DNA of 23,928 nt from a virus (IMGVR_UViG_3300021964_000532:1-23928), one strand, 5' to 3'. Positions 15,233 through 21,657 are shown, counted from the stretch's first letter. The notes: a model not told the origin generated them from the letters alone. Numbers and translations: made by a program.

Positions 15233-15367
15233 CTTGTCTCCTTTCGTGTAGGTTTGGCATGAGAAACAATACTTGCTGTTGTCTTCATACAATACATTAG
15301 CATCAGACGAACCACATGCTGTGCATTCACCACGGCTAACCACTTTTGATTTTTGATCTGTCATCAT
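13706..15367 (-). CDS. primase-helicase, T7 gp4-like (long form)
   Basis: A 553-residue bifunctional protein that makes RNA primers and unwinds DNA at the fork. A zinc ribbon has Cys15-x2-Cys18 and Cys34-x2-Cys37. The TOPRIM primase has CEGEIDAMSAFE (near 149-160) and CFDNDEHG (near 198-205). The RecA-like DnaB-type helicase has Walker A AGTGAGKTS (301-309), Walker B FVVIDH (Asp411), SHLRRM and the C-terminal LKNRYAGDTG arginine-finger region. The end is acidic with a terminal Phe-Leu (EDIGDFL), like the T7 gp4 tail that binds the polymerase. An internal ribosome site at codon 46 predicts a second, zinc-less product. The ribosome site AAAGGAAG precedes the ATG at 15367. Confidence 0.94.
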   Translation of the reverse strand: MMTDQKSKVVSRGECTACGSSDANVLYEDNSKYCFSCQTYTKGDKMEAQQQAPIQGVYKQHFTDGAITAIPDRAIKEDTCKFYNVKTIWSSNNNIIKHIYPYHDSETHHVANKIREVKNKGFYVEGRLPDATLFGANKFKSGGKFITVCEGEIDAMSAFEMLGSKWPVVSIKNGAQSALKDIKANYEYLNGFDKIVLCFDNDEHGKKAASQVAQVFEPNKCLIMDMEMKDANEYLKQNKREQFSRSWWNAKPFTPAGIIRLCDHIDELFEEDEQDTVLYPYQGLNDKLYGMRTGELVTITAGTGAGKTSMMYELEYHILKNIDSNIGIIHLEENKKQTMFHLMSIPANQRLFIKEVRKDMSRQDMEPFIQDTVQNPKLIAFNHFGSITTDEILAKVRYMVKAMDCKFVVIDHLSILVSGLDDGDERRNIDMLMTKLRSLVEETQCGLLLVSHLRRMSGDKGQEQGGAISLSQLRGSHSIAQLSDAVIALERNQQADDPVEANTTTVRVLKNRYAGDTGIACYLHYNKDTGRLSEIENPFDSDNGSTEDIGDFL

Positions 15368-15382
15368 GTTTGCTTCCTTTCG

Positions 15383-15583
15383 TTAAGTTCGGTAGTAGTA
15401 TATACCAACCACTTCACTATCGTCAAGCACATAGAGAAGACGATCAGATAGCTTGGTTGTAAATCCGATTGCATGAGCAAGCATGGAGCGATCTTGCAAC
15501 CACTCCGATGCTTCACTCTTGGACGCAACCTGATCTACTAACACCTTGTCTTCATTGTGTTTTTCGTAGATCATATCGATCAT
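15383..15583 (-). CDS. small hypothetical protein after MazG
   Basis: A 66-residue protein starting MIDMIYEKHNEDKVLVD, with a helical middle (KSEASEWLQDRSMLAHAIG) and a beta-type end (YVLDDSEVVGIYYYRT). The ATG at 15583 overlaps the MazG stop (ATGA), which favours it over longer in-frame starts. It lies directly upstream of the primase-helicase. No domain recognised. Confidence 0.6.
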   Translation of the reverse strand: MIDMIYEKHNEDKVLVDQVASKSEASEWLQDRSMLAHAIGFTTKLSDRLLYVLDDSEVVGIYYYRT

Positions 15584-15909
15584 CTTTTGTCTCCACTCCC
15601 ACGCAGTGTTCCGTTGCGCTGACGTTCCGCAAGCTTCCACAGGTTGTTCTTGGCAACGGATTCCAGATTCGTACCCATCACTTCGGCAACGGCAGCGACG
15701 TACCAGAGCACGTCACCAAGTTCGTCGGCAACTTCGTCCTGCTTCATGACCAACTCTTCTTTGTCGTATCCATCACGGATAAACTTCTTGACCTTGTTTG
15801 CAATCTCCCCTGCTTCACCTGCCAAGCCCAAGGCGGTGTAGGAAAAGCTTTCGTTCTTAGGAAAGATCGCAGTCTTCATTGCGAATTGCTGGTAATCATT
15901 TAGTTCCAT
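15580..15909 (-). CDS. mazG: MazG-like nucleotide pyrophosphohydrolase
   Basis: A 109-residue all-alpha NTP pyrophosphatase. The MazG metal-binding pattern is present: GLAGEAGEIANKVKK (near 28-42) and DEVADELGDVLWYVAAVAE (near 58-76), giving the paired E-x-x-E and E-x-x-D motifs. It hydrolyses (d)NTPs to monophosphates. In marine phages it is proposed to lower ppGpp or clear odd nucleotides and keep the host growing, though that role is debated. AAAGGAG lies before the ATG, and the start overlaps the upstream gene by 14 bases. It sits next to the primase-helicase. Confidence 0.9.
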   Translation of the reverse strand: MELNDYQQFAMKTAIFPKNESFSYTALGLAGEAGEIANKVKKFIRDGYDKEELVMKQDEVADELGDVLWYVAAVAEVMGTNLESVAKNNLWKLAERQRNGTLRGSGDKR

Positions 15910-16111
15910 TTGTAATTACTCCTTTTGTTGCCCATTTTTGCGCTATCATCTTGGCCACACTGTAAGCTGGCACGGCATGTTTGCCTACGATCTTACCCTG
16001 CTTGGCCAAGATAACTTCATACTGATGACCATCATCAGTTCTCTGATCGAACATAGATATAACTGCTTCTCTGTCGTCGCCAAAGAATTCAGTAACCAAC
16101 TTAGTAGTCAT
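15896..16111 (-). CDS. small hypothetical protein upstream of MazG
   Basis: A 71-residue protein beginning MTTKLVTEFFGDDREAV. It has a beta-hairpin-like part (DDGHQYEVILAKQGKIVG) and a helical end (AYSVAKMIAQKW). The layout resembles the 74-residue gene at 17069-17293, which also opens with EFFG followed by Asp-rich residues and ends in a helix ending in W, so the two may be distant paralogues. The ATG at 16111 overlaps the upstream stop by 11 bases. Function unknown. Confidence 0.6.
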   Translation of the reverse strand: MTTKLVTEFFGDDREAVISMFDQRTDDGHQYEVILAKQGKIVGKHAVPAYSVAKMIAQKWATKGVITNGTK

Positions 16112-16286
16112 CCAGTTCTTCCTTTTCCAGAACAGTAAATGCAAACTGTTCTGTTTCCGACATCAGTTCTTCGGCTTCCTGCTTTGCCAGACGCTTTGCT
16201 TCCTTCTGGTCATAGCCTTCGTCCAGATACTGGTGATACAGTTCCCGAAACAAACCCTTACGTTCCTTTTCCCAAAGATTCTGCAT
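16101..16286 (-). CDS. small charged helical protein
   Basis: A 61-residue, nearly all-helical protein (MQNLWEKERKGLFREL, then YDQKEAKRLAKQEAEELM) with an acidic end (KEELDDY). A good ribosome site, AAAGGAG, lies before the ATG. It overlaps the following gene by 11 bases. No domain recognised; part of the battery of tiny early genes. Confidence 0.6.
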   Translation of the reverse strand: MQNLWEKERKGLFRELYHQYLDEGYDQKEAKRLAKQEAEELMSETEQFAFTVLEKEELDDY

Positions 16287-16298
16287 GATAACTCCTTT

Positions 16299-16481
16299 CT
16301 ATTGATCTTCGTTTAGGACAATGCCCTTTACTTGCAGTCCGTCCATATACTCCACGCCGTCCTTTGCTGCCCAAGCTTCTTGGATGGCTCTGTATTCTGC
16401 GTCTGCTTCATTGTGACCAAGCACAGTATAGTAAACACGGCTGGTTTTTGTGTGTTCAATCAGTACCTTATACTTGTCCAT
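16299..16481 (-). CDS. small hypothetical protein
   Basis: A 60-residue protein starting MDKYKVLIEHTKTSRVYY, a beta-type N-terminus followed by a helix (NEADAEYRAIQEAWAAK) and a final strand (GLQVKGIVLNED). The ATG at 16481 overlaps the upstream stop by 14 bases, which favours it over a longer in-frame start. The pattern (short strands, then a helix with many Glu/Ala) recurs in neighbouring small genes. Function unknown. Confidence 0.6.
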   Translation of the reverse strand: MDKYKVLIEHTKTSRVYYTVLGHNEADAEYRAIQEAWAAKDGVEYMDGLQVKGIVLNEDQ

Positions 16482-16638
16482 CTGATTGACACTCCTGTTC
16501 ACCAACGAACTCCAAGAATTCATTGATCTCTTCGATGGACAGTTCTTCCACAGGTACGCATGAAACGTACTCAATATATTCCCTATCCATAATGTGAATC
16601 TCAGAGTGATCTGAGTATGGTTCTATGTATTTGAACAT
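16468..16638 (-). CDS. small acidic hypothetical protein
   Basis: A 56-residue acidic protein starting MFKYIEPYSDHSEI and including EELSIEEINEFLEFVGEQ. The ATG at 16638 is fixed by AAAGGAG 5 bases upstream. It follows the SleB-like hydrolase by 11 bases and overlaps the next gene by 14. No function can be read from it; an anti-host or inhibitor role would be speculation. Confidence 0.6.
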   Translation of the reverse strand: MFKYIEPYSDHSEIHIMDREYIEYVSCVPVEELSIEEINEFLEFVGEQECQSDGQV

Positions 16639-16649
16639 GGTTACTCCTT

Positions 16650-17069
16650 TCATTCCCATCTATAGAACACATGATCCTGTATCTGAACTACAGGTGTTTT
16701 TGTTTCTGCCCATTCAGGCATAACATAGACTGCGTGGTAGTGTGTTGATCCTTCCACAAAGTCATCAAGGTTACCATTATACACACCTTGAGCAATAAGT
16801 CTAGCCCTTTCCCACGCTTCCTTGTCTTTTGGTACATCAGACTTGCCGTCACAGTACCAGCTAAACTGACAACGGTTACGGACAGGGAAGTTTTCTGTCC
16901 AAGAATATGTCGGGCCTTGCTCCACCACGTCACACACGTTGTCAGGATACCTGTCATCACGGACACGGTTCATTACCACCTGTGCCACCGCAACCTGCCC
17001 AATGAAGGGCTGGTCACGGGCTTCGTGGTACACGTTAAGTGCAAGGCATACTATCGCTTCTGCAAACAT
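16650..17069 (-). CDS. SleB-like cell wall hydrolase
   Basis: A 139-residue protein of the Hydrolase_2 (SleB/CwlJ) family, muralytic enzymes first known from spore cortex lysis and also found in phages. The signature is clear: CLALNVYHEARDQP with catalytic-type Glu16, then GQVAVAQVVMNRV, CQFSWYCDGK and STHYHAVYVMPEW. It has no signal peptide. It lies in the early leftward array, while the GH24 lysozyme is in the late block, so the phage has two different wall enzymes under separate control. Its start overlaps the upstream stop (TAATG). It could act at entry or lysis, or trim the wall for virion assembly. Confidence 0.85.
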   Translation of the reverse strand: MFAEAIVCLALNVYHEARDQPFIGQVAVAQVVMNRVRDDRYPDNVCDVVEQGPTYSWTENFPVRNRCQFSWYCDGKSDVPKDKEAWERARLIAQGVYNGNLDDFVEGSTHYHAVYVMPEWAETKTPVVQIQDHVFYRWE

Positions 17070-17293
17070 TAGCCTGTACCACCGGGCTTGAAGTCTTTCA
17101 GGAAGTCGTCGGCACCTAGCACCCAGTTCTCTGCTAGGTCTTCGGCGTACTGTTCGCTACGCCCACTGATCTTGTGCTCTTCCATGATGGTCTTGTCTGC
17201 CATCAGCAGGATGATGTATCCACCATTGTCCTTGAAGACCATAGCCCTACGGTCAGCGTAATCGTCACGCCCAAAAAATTCATGCAACAACAT
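17069..17293 (-). CDS. hypothetical protein opening MLLHEFFG
   Basis: A 74-residue protein with RRAMVFKDNGGYIILLMAD, a beta-hairpin, and a helical part, EQYAEDLAENWVLG. I recall close relatives in several marine phage genomes, always uncharacterised. The ATG at 17293 lies 14 bases inside the upstream gene, and the stop overlaps the SleB-like start (TAATG). It may be a distant paralogue of the gene at 15896-16111. Confidence 0.65.
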   Translation of the reverse strand: MLLHEFFGRDDYADRRAMVFKDNGGYIILLMADKTIMEEHKISGRSEQYAEDLAENWVLGADDFLKDFKPGGTG

Positions 17294-17546
17294 TTGATTT
17301 CTCCTTTTCTCCCAGAAGTTCTTTCACAGCTTCTTCTTCTTCTGCCAAGTAGGATTCATAGAACCCATACATTGAATCGGCACACTCATACACGGCACCA
17401 CGGGCCATCTTATTATCCTTGAAGTAATGATCAAGCAGGGCGTCCCGCATCTCTTCGATTGCCGCCAGCCTACCGTCATAGTAGGCAATGTGCTGTCTTT
17501 TCTTTACGATTTCCAGCGTCACTTCAAAGTCTTTACTTGGTTTCAT
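17280..17546 (-). CDS. hypothetical helical protein
   Basis: An 88-residue protein starting MKPSKDFEVTLEIVKKRQ. It is largely helical (AYYDGRLAAIEEMRDALLDHYF) with an acidic C-terminal helix (YLAEEEEAVKELLGEKEK). Its stop overlaps the next gene by 14 bases, and the preceding gene ends 5 bases upstream. No domain recognised. Confidence 0.6.
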   Translation of the reverse strand: MKPSKDFEVTLEIVKKRQHIAYYDGRLAAIEEMRDALLDHYFKDNKMARGAVYECADSMYGFYESYLAEEEEAVKELLGEKEKSNVVA

Positions 17547-17550
17547 TATC

Positions 17551-17826
17551 TCACTCCCTTACAAAGTCACGAGTTGAAAGATTGTCCCAGTCTGCACGAC
17601 GCATACGGAACTTTGTGTTCTGGATAGGGGTGCAGATTCGCACCCACTTGTATCCAACGATGGCCCACACTAGGCGGGTGCCACACACAGGCCATCGACT
17701 GTCCATCAGGTGGACACGGTACAGCTTGGCACTTTTCCATGAAGCTTCCACCGGCCTTGGCAGGAACGTGTCTGTCATTTCGACCGGCTTGTTGGTGAAT
17801 GAGTAGGTCATAGATTTAATGTTCAT
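17551..17826 (-). CDS. hypothetical basic protein
   Basis: A 91-residue protein starting MNIKSMTYSFTNKPVEM. The rest reads as mixed beta/alpha with many Trp and Arg (SWKSAKLYRVHLMDSRWPV, VRICTPIQNTKFRMRRADW). The ATG at 17826 overlaps the previous stop by 11 bases. Its basic, aromatic make-up would suit nucleic acid binding, but this is weak inference. Confidence 0.6.
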   Translation of the reverse strand: MNIKSMTYSFTNKPVEMTDTFLPRPVEASWKSAKLYRVHLMDSRWPVCGTRLVWAIVGYKWVRICTPIQNTKFRMRRADWDNLSTRDFVRE

Positions 17827-17992
17827 ATCCAATGTCCTTCACCAGTTCAAAGGTTTCTTCACACAGTTCGATGCAGCTTGGCTTGTCCATCTCCATAGCC
17901 TTGTCCACTGCGTCCATCTCGTCTTGGGCTTCTACCACATAGGTGTTCTGGTAGATGGTAAACCCTACGACTTCAAACTTTTTGTTTGTCAT
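17816..17992 (-). CDS. small hypothetical protein
   Basis: A 58-residue protein starting MTNKKFEVVGFTIYQNT, then VVEAQDEMDAVDKAMEM and a C-terminal ELCEETFELVKDIGY. It shares the strand-strand-helix layout of other small neighbours. The ATG at 17992 lies 20 bases inside the upstream gene. Function unknown. Confidence 0.6.
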   Translation of the reverse strand: MTNKKFEVVGFTIYQNTYVVEAQDEMDAVDKAMEMDKPSCIELCEETFELVKDIGYEH

Positions 17993-18266
17993 AAGCTTTT
18001 CTCCACTCTTCTGTGCTTTGTGTAAGGGCTGCTCCTGTATCCAGAATGTCTTCGATGTAGGCATCACCCATCTCGTATCGCCCGTTTGTGTATGGGGACT
18101 TCACGGCACACAACCAACGGGCATATGGATTAGCCGCTTCCTTGTGTGGTAGCTGGTAGGTCTTTAGCACCTGCCATTCAAACCACATTCCGTTCATCGG
18201 GTTACTAGCGTAGAAGGTGGCGTATGGATCGCCAACCTTCCGTGATTTACCAAGTGGATTAGCCAT
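17973..18266 (-). CDS. hypothetical protein
   Basis: A 97-residue protein starting MANPLGKSRKVGDPYATFY, with GMWFEWQVLKTYQLP, ARWLCAVKSPYTNG and a C-terminal helix (STEEWRKAYDKQK). AGGAG lies about 9 bases before the ATG. It overlaps the next gene by 20 bases. The motif around PYATFYA and EWQVLKTY looks conserved-type, but I cannot name a family. Confidence 0.6.
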   Translation of the reverse strand: MANPLGKSRKVGDPYATFYASNPMNGMWFEWQVLKTYQLPHKEAANPYARWLCAVKSPYTNGRYEMGDAYIEDILDTGAALTQSTEEWRKAYDKQKV

Positions 18267-18278
18267 TTGTTTTCACTC

Positions 18279-18605
18279 CTATTGTTGGTTTCTGTGTAGT
18301 TCGTTCAGTTCTTCCCGGCGTTCTGCTTCTGCCAGTTGGAGATCGTCTATGGATACTTCTTCATAGTAGTAATCTTCTTGCATCTCTTCATCCAGTTCAC
18401 GTTGCTGTTCAGCACTAGGCAGTTCGCCGTTATTCTGGAAGTAGATCAGAGCATCCACAAGGGTAGCGATATCTTTGTACCCTTCGACAACGTAGCCATC
18501 GAAGAGTTCGACGGTGCCTTCTTCGGCACCGCCTGAAATACCCATACCATGTTTGTCTGCTTGGCTGATGGTAAGTTTACCCAGTTTGATGTGATTACTT
18601 TTCAT
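18279..18605 (-). CDS. hypothetical protein with acidic C-terminal half
   Basis: A 108-residue protein starting MKSNHIKLGKLTISQADK. A Gly-rich turn (GMGISGGAEEG) is followed by a strand-helix part (LFDGYVVEGYKDIATLVDAL) and a long, strongly acidic helix (LDEEMQEDYYYEEVSIDDL). The ATG at 18605 has AAAGGA about 7 bases upstream and is preferred to an in-frame ATG at 18626. Acidic tails of this kind occur in DNA-mimic inhibitors, but nothing else supports such a role. Confidence 0.6.
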   Translation of the reverse strand: MKSNHIKLGKLTISQADKHGMGISGGAEEGTVELFDGYVVEGYKDIATLVDALIYFQNNGELPSAEQQRELDEEMQEDYYYEEVSIDDLQLAEAERREELNELHRNQQ

Positions 18606-18618
18606 TGTCCTATCCTTT

Positions 18619-18792
18619 CTAATCACAAGAGGTGTAGCGGGTGAAGGTCAGATCATACGATCCGTCTTCACGCTGTTGGATGTTATCCAGACGAGTACCG
18701 TACCCTAAAGGGTGGTACTGTGAAAAGTACCACTCCTTCACGGGCTTGATCTCGCTCTCCTTCTGCACGTTATACACAACTACGGTTTGCAT
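18619..18792 (-). CDS. 57-residue hypothetical protein
   Basis: A frame fills the gap between two small genes. The product begins MQTVVVYNVQKESEIK and continues PVKEWYFSQYHPLG, then TRLDNIQQREDG and LTFTRYTSCD. The alternating hydrophobic pattern and aromatic residues look like a real small beta protein. It starts 7 bases after the preceding stop (18800) and ends 13 bases before the next start. Function unknown. Confidence 0.6.
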   Translation of the reverse strand: MQTVVVYNVQKESEIKPVKEWYFSQYHPLGYGTRLDNIQQREDGSYDLTFTRYTSCD

Positions 18793-18799
18793 TGGTCTA

Positions 18800-18994
18800 T
18801 TATACTCCTTTTACTGATACAAAGACACCGTCTTTACCACGACCTACTTTCATGTATCCCTTGTTCGAGTGCCACGAACCCTTCAAGCCGTACCGATTTG
18901 TGGTGCGGCGAATCAGGATGTCATTGGTTGCTGTGGTCTCCACGTTGGTAGGGATGTGGGTCTCTTTGGTTGGGAAAATCTTGGTCATGAACAT
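18800..18994 (-). CDS. 64-residue basic hypothetical protein
   Basis: A basic protein starting MFMTKIFPTKETHIPTN, followed by DILIRRTTNRYGLKG and a Gly/Lys-rich end (YMKVGRGKDGVFVSV). GGAG sits 8 bases before the ATG at 18994; a second ATG two codons later is also possible. Mixed beta pattern, no named domain. Confidence 0.6.
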   Translation of the reverse strand: MFMTKIFPTKETHIPTNVETTATNDILIRRTTNRYGLKGSWHSNKGYMKVGRGKDGVFVSVKGV

Positions 18995-19008
18995 TGTGTA
19001 GTCTCCTT

Positions 19009-19152
19009 TCACTGATTAGCTGTAGATTTAGTGGCTTGGTTGGCAGATTCAAGTAGGGTCTGCCAAACAAAATCGTATTTAGCTTTACGCCGTTGCTTCA
19101 TGGCGATGGTACGGGCCTTTGCCCCACGAGTGTATTTGATTTTCTTAGCCAT
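19009..19152 (-). CDS. 47-residue basic hypothetical protein
   Basis: A short frame giving MAKKIKYTRGAKARTIAM, then KQRRKAKYDFVWQTLLES and a polar end. The strongly basic N-terminal half suggests RNA or DNA contact. It overlaps the upstream gene by 8 bases, and its stop abuts the AAAGGAG site of the next gene. The overlap, ribosome site arrangement and composition support it. Function unknown. Confidence 0.6.
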   Translation of the reverse strand: MAKKIKYTRGAKARTIAMKQRRKAKYDFVWQTLLESANQATKSTANQ

Positions 19153-19315
19153 TGGTCCGTTGCTCCTTTGCTTGGCCTTCGAGATCATGCAGGAATTTGA
19201 AAAACTCCTGCTGGTTGGTGGTGTTAGGGATGGCGTATGCCTTGTGCTCAGTCACGCTCACCACCTGTCCGTCCGGATCGAGTTCTTCGATCAGGAATTT
19301 GATATGGTCATCCAT
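19145..19315 (-). CDS. 56-residue hypothetical protein
   Basis: A short frame with GGAG 8 bases before the ATG. The product begins MDDHIKFLIEELDPDG, then QVVSVTEHKAYAIPNT and a helical end (NQQEFFKFLHDLEGQ). It overlaps the next gene by 8 bases. No family recognised. Confidence 0.6.
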   Translation of the reverse strand: MDDHIKFLIEELDPDGQVVSVTEHKAYAIPNTTNQQEFFKFLHDLEGQAKEQRTNG

Positions 19316-19317
19316 GT

Positions 19318-19488
19318 TTAGTCTCCTTCATCATATATTGCCATTGCGATACCGATAGTCATACCAGAAGCGGCCACCCATAGCAAGGCCGGTACGGATA
19401 CCATGCCATGATAGTACGCTGTGAATAGCGCACAGGCCGCAAAGATTATTGATGTCAGGCAGGACATCACAAAAGATTTCTTTAGCAT
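19318..19488 (-). CDS. small two-pass membrane protein
   Basis: A 56-residue protein starting MLKKSFVMSCLTSIIFA. Two membrane helices are visible (about residues 5-24 and 31-50, the second with PALLWVAASGMTIGIAM), and the end is acidic (IYDEGD). GGGAG 8 bases upstream fixes the ATG at 19488. In an early array, such proteins could alter the host membrane or exclude other phages, but that is inference only. Confidence 0.6.
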   Translation of the reverse strand: MLKKSFVMSCLTSIIFAACALFTAYYHGMVSVPALLWVAASGMTIGIAMAIYDEGD

Positions 19489-19492
19489 ATCG

Positions 19493-19723
19493 TTAACTCC
19501 CATCTACCATGCCGGTACGTTGCCATCTGTTGATCCAGCTATCCACCATTGCCTGTGCTTCATCAGGCCCATCGGATACGTTCTCGCAGATGTGGTAGGC
19601 CGCATCTAGCAATTCCTGTACCTTCCACATCACTTCTTCTAGGTTGTCCGGCACTTCATGCCAGACAACGCCAGAGAACACTTCATCGTTCCTGCCAAGC
19701 AGGGTCAGGCTGTTCTTGTGCAT
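19493..19723 (-). CDS. hypothetical protein
   Basis: A 76-residue protein starting MHKNSLTLLGRNDEVF, with WHEVPDNLEEVMWKVQELLDAAY and a C-terminal DSWINRWQRTGMVDG. Mostly helical after a short beta start. Its ATG overlaps the upstream stop (TAATG). No domain recognised. Confidence 0.6.
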   Translation of the reverse strand: MHKNSLTLLGRNDEVFSGVVWHEVPDNLEEVMWKVQELLDAAYHICENVSDGPDEAQAMVDSWINRWQRTGMVDGS

Positions 19724-19941
19724 TAGTCAATCTCCCTTAGTGCTTCATAGCGTAGGATATACATCTCTTCATTCAGTTCTTCAACACGTTGCCAGTCATC
19801 GTCTGACAGGTGGTCTTCGATCTGTTTGTTTGTGAACCACAGGTAGTGATCCGACAGGTGGATGATGTCGCCATCACCGTTACGGGCAAGGGCGTTGAAT
19901 TCGTCCATCGTGTATTTGGGACGGTGGATTTGAACAGTCAT
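19723..19941 (-). CDS. hypothetical protein
   Basis: A 72-residue protein starting MTVQIHRPKYTMDEFNAL, then NGDGDIIHLSDHYLWF and an acidic helical end (DDWQRVEELNEEMYILRYE). GGAG lies 7 bases before the ATG, which overlaps the upstream stop (ATGA). Function unknown. Confidence 0.6.
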   Translation of the reverse strand: MTVQIHRPKYTMDEFNALARNGDGDIIHLSDHYLWFTNKQIEDHLSDDDWQRVEELNEEMYILRYEALREID

Positions 19942-20381
19942 AGGTTTACTCCATTGGTAATGATTACAGTCCAGCGATAGGTGGTAGATTCATGCCTTTC
20001 GTTGTTTTCGTCCCACCAGTTTGTTTCATATTGGTGGCCATGTATGTCCATGTTGGCTGTAAATTCATGGCCACAACAGTCATGGGAACAGCCACACCGG
20101 CCAGCATACAGGCCGCTGTGCCTTCGCATCAGGTATTCAGCGAAATAGTCCGGATCGAATGCGGCCCGGCCTTCGCCAAGGTCACGACGGATATAGCAGC
20201 CAAAATCCAGAAGGTATGTCACGCCTTCCGGGTCACGGCCAAAGTCACCATCATCGTCATCGAAATGTTTCAGCGTCCCGCCCTTGATCAGGTAGAATTG
20301 CAGGGCGTTTTCCTTGCCTACATGGCTGGCAAGTATCTCTTCGCCAGCACGTTGCAGGTATTCACGATCTTGTCTGTTCAT
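19938..20381 (-). CDS. hypothetical protein with a Cys/His cluster
   Basis: A 147-residue protein starting MNRQDREYLQRAGEEIL. An acidic stretch (HFDDDDGDFGRDPEG) precedes a Cys/His-rich segment, GRCGCSHDCCGHEF, then IHGHQYETNWWDENN. The Cys/His spacing could bind zinc. The ribosome site GGGAGAG precedes the ATG. Base composition here and rightwards is noticeably richer in CCGG/GGCC words than in the left part of the array. No named family. Confidence 0.6.
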   Translation of the reverse strand: MNRQDREYLQRAGEEILASHVGKENALQFYLIKGGTLKHFDDDDGDFGRDPEGVTYLLDFGCYIRRDLGEGRAAFDPDYFAEYLMRRHSGLYAGRCGCSHDCCGHEFTANMDIHGHQYETNWWDENNERHESTTYRWTVIITNGVNL

Positions 20382-20383
20382 CT

Positions 20384-20503
20384 TTACTCTCCCATCAGTA
20401 GGCGTTTAAGTTCTTCCACCGACCGTCCCGATATGCGGGACAGTTCGGCCAGCGTCATGTTTAAGTTTTGATCGAACATGTCGATGATTTCTTGATCAGA
20501 CAT
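20384..20503 (-). CDS. 39-residue helix-turn-helix-like protein
   Basis: A short frame giving MSDQEIIDMFDQNLN, then MTLAELSRISGRSVEELKRL and a final LMGE. The second part has the pattern of a helix-turn-helix (LAELSRISGRSVEELKRLL). GGGAG lies about 8 bases before the ATG, and the gene fits exactly between its neighbours. It could be a minimal DNA-binding regulator or an adaptor, but size and sequence alone do not prove DNA binding. Confidence 0.6.
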   Translation of the reverse strand: MSDQEIIDMFDQNLNMTLAELSRISGRSVEELKRLLMGE

Positions 20504-20515
20504 TTGTCTTTCTCC

Positions 20516-21223
20516 CTATGCTACATCGATTACAAAACCGGACTGGTCTTGCTTTGCTTTGCCCTTGGCATACAGGGCCACGACTACGCCGTCCGGGTCT
20601 AGGAAGCGCAGATCGTCCTTGTCACCGTCCACCACGGGCATTCCCTTGAAGGTGGCCGGGATACTGTCCTTGTCACGGAACACCACCGCCAGATTTGCAT
20701 TGTGCGTCCGGGCGGCGTCGAGACACATATCAGCATAGCGTTGGTTTGCTTCGCTGTAGGATAGTGTCAGATGATAGTTTGCAGGGCGTGGTTTGCCCAT
20801 CCGGCTGACGTTTTTGGTGTAGTCATAGAATTGAACATCAGCGAATTCGCCAGCCATATCCACATGCAATTCCCAGTTTATGTCGGACGTTCCGTTGATC
20901 CGTACCACCGGCTGAATGTTTTTCTTCTGGCAGTATTTCCTAAACTGCCGGATATCGTTGGCCAGATCGGCAAGGAACATGTCCCGGTGATCCCGCCAGT
21001 AAATCGTTTTACGCATCCGGGCTTGCTGTACCGAATTCATGGCACCACGTCCGGCGGTGTTTAGGCACCCGGCTTTGCATCCGGCCATCACTGCCATCGG
21101 GCAGAGATTGATACCGTCCACCGTATCAGCCGGTGCGAGATACAGGATGGCAGTCAGATATTCTGATCCGTCACCCTTCACGGTTTTTGCGTTGTTGCCA
21201 ACGCCGAGCAGTTTCAGTTTCAT
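20516..21223 (-). CDS. phage gp88-family protein
   Basis: A 235-residue protein that I recognise as the family named 'gene product 88' after mycobacteriophages. Its motifs are KTVKGDGSEYLTAILYLAPA, then LCPMAVMAGCKAGCLNTAGRG with Cys41, Cys49 and Cys53, RINGTSDINWE, VQFYDYTK, LTLSYSEAN, LRFLDPDGVVVAL and a final SGFVIDVA. The three conserved Cys suggest a metal or Fe-S site, but the spacing (C-x7-C-x3-C) is not the radical-SAM CxxxCxxC. Activity is unknown. AAAGGA stands 7 bases before the ATG. It follows a hairpin terminator-like element and may be separately expressed. Confidence 0.75.
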   Translation of the reverse strand: MKLKLLGVGNNAKTVKGDGSEYLTAILYLAPADTVDGINLCPMAVMAGCKAGCLNTAGRGAMNSVQQARMRKTIYWRDHRDMFLADLANDIRQFRKYCQKKNIQPVVRINGTSDINWELHVDMAGEFADVQFYDYTKNVSRMGKPRPANYHLTLSYSEANQRYADMCLDAARTHNANLAVVFRDKDSIPATFKGMPVVDGDKDDLRFLDPDGVVVALYAKGKAKQDQSGFVIDVA

Positions 21224-21269
21224 GGCAATGTCCTTTCCTGTTTTGCCGTTGCTGAAAAGTAATAAATAG

Positions 21270-21300
21270 CGGGTGATCTAGATCATGTCCAGATCACCCG
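21270..21300 (-). terminator. hairpin, possible terminator between small genes
   Basis: A perfect 10-bp stem CGGGTGATCT / AGATCACCCG with an 11-base loop lies in the 84-base gap between the stop of the 111-residue gene and the gp88-like start. On the minus strand it is followed by CTATTTATT, only partly U-rich. On the plus strand it is followed by GTGGTTTTT. It may be a leaky terminator or an RNA-stabilising or processing hairpin that sets expression of the downstream array. Confidence 0.55.
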
Positions 21301-21307
21301 GTGGTTT

Positions 21308-21643
21308 TTATGCGGCCATGTCTTGCTGGCCACCATCCGTTGCTTGCCACCATTCTTCGATCCACTGGGCATAGTCACTGGCCGAATAGTCCGACAAGGT
21401 TTCTTCTGGTTCGTTGCCATGGATCAGGCTGGCCCATCCGGCATAGGTCTCTTCGCCAGTCTCAGGATCGATATGGATGAATTCCAATGCGATCCAATCC
21501 ATACATTGCGCTTCTTCCCACGCCTTGGCCACGTTCTGGCCACGATAGAAAACTTCCGAGCAATCGTCCGGGTCCTGTACGGAAACATGGAAGCCCATGT
21601 GATTGATTGCGTGTTTGATCAATTGATATCCTGAATTCCGCAT
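21308..21643 (-). CDS. hypothetical acidic protein
   Basis: A 111-residue protein starting MRNSGYQLIKHAINHMG. It has a beta part (FHVSVQDPDD), then KAWEEAQCMDWIALEFIHID and a very acidic, Trp-rich end (DYAQWIEEWWQATDGG). AAAGGA lies 8 bases before the ATG. No domain recognised; its charge and its place near the start of the leftward array would suit an early host-interacting protein, but that is conjecture. Confidence 0.6.
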   Translation of the reverse strand: MRNSGYQLIKHAINHMGFHVSVQDPDDCSEVFYRGQNVAKAWEEAQCMDWIALEFIHIDPETGEETYAGWASLIHGNEPEETLSDYSASDYAQWIEEWWQATDGGQQDMAA

Positions 21644-21657
21644 CGGTTTATCCTTTC

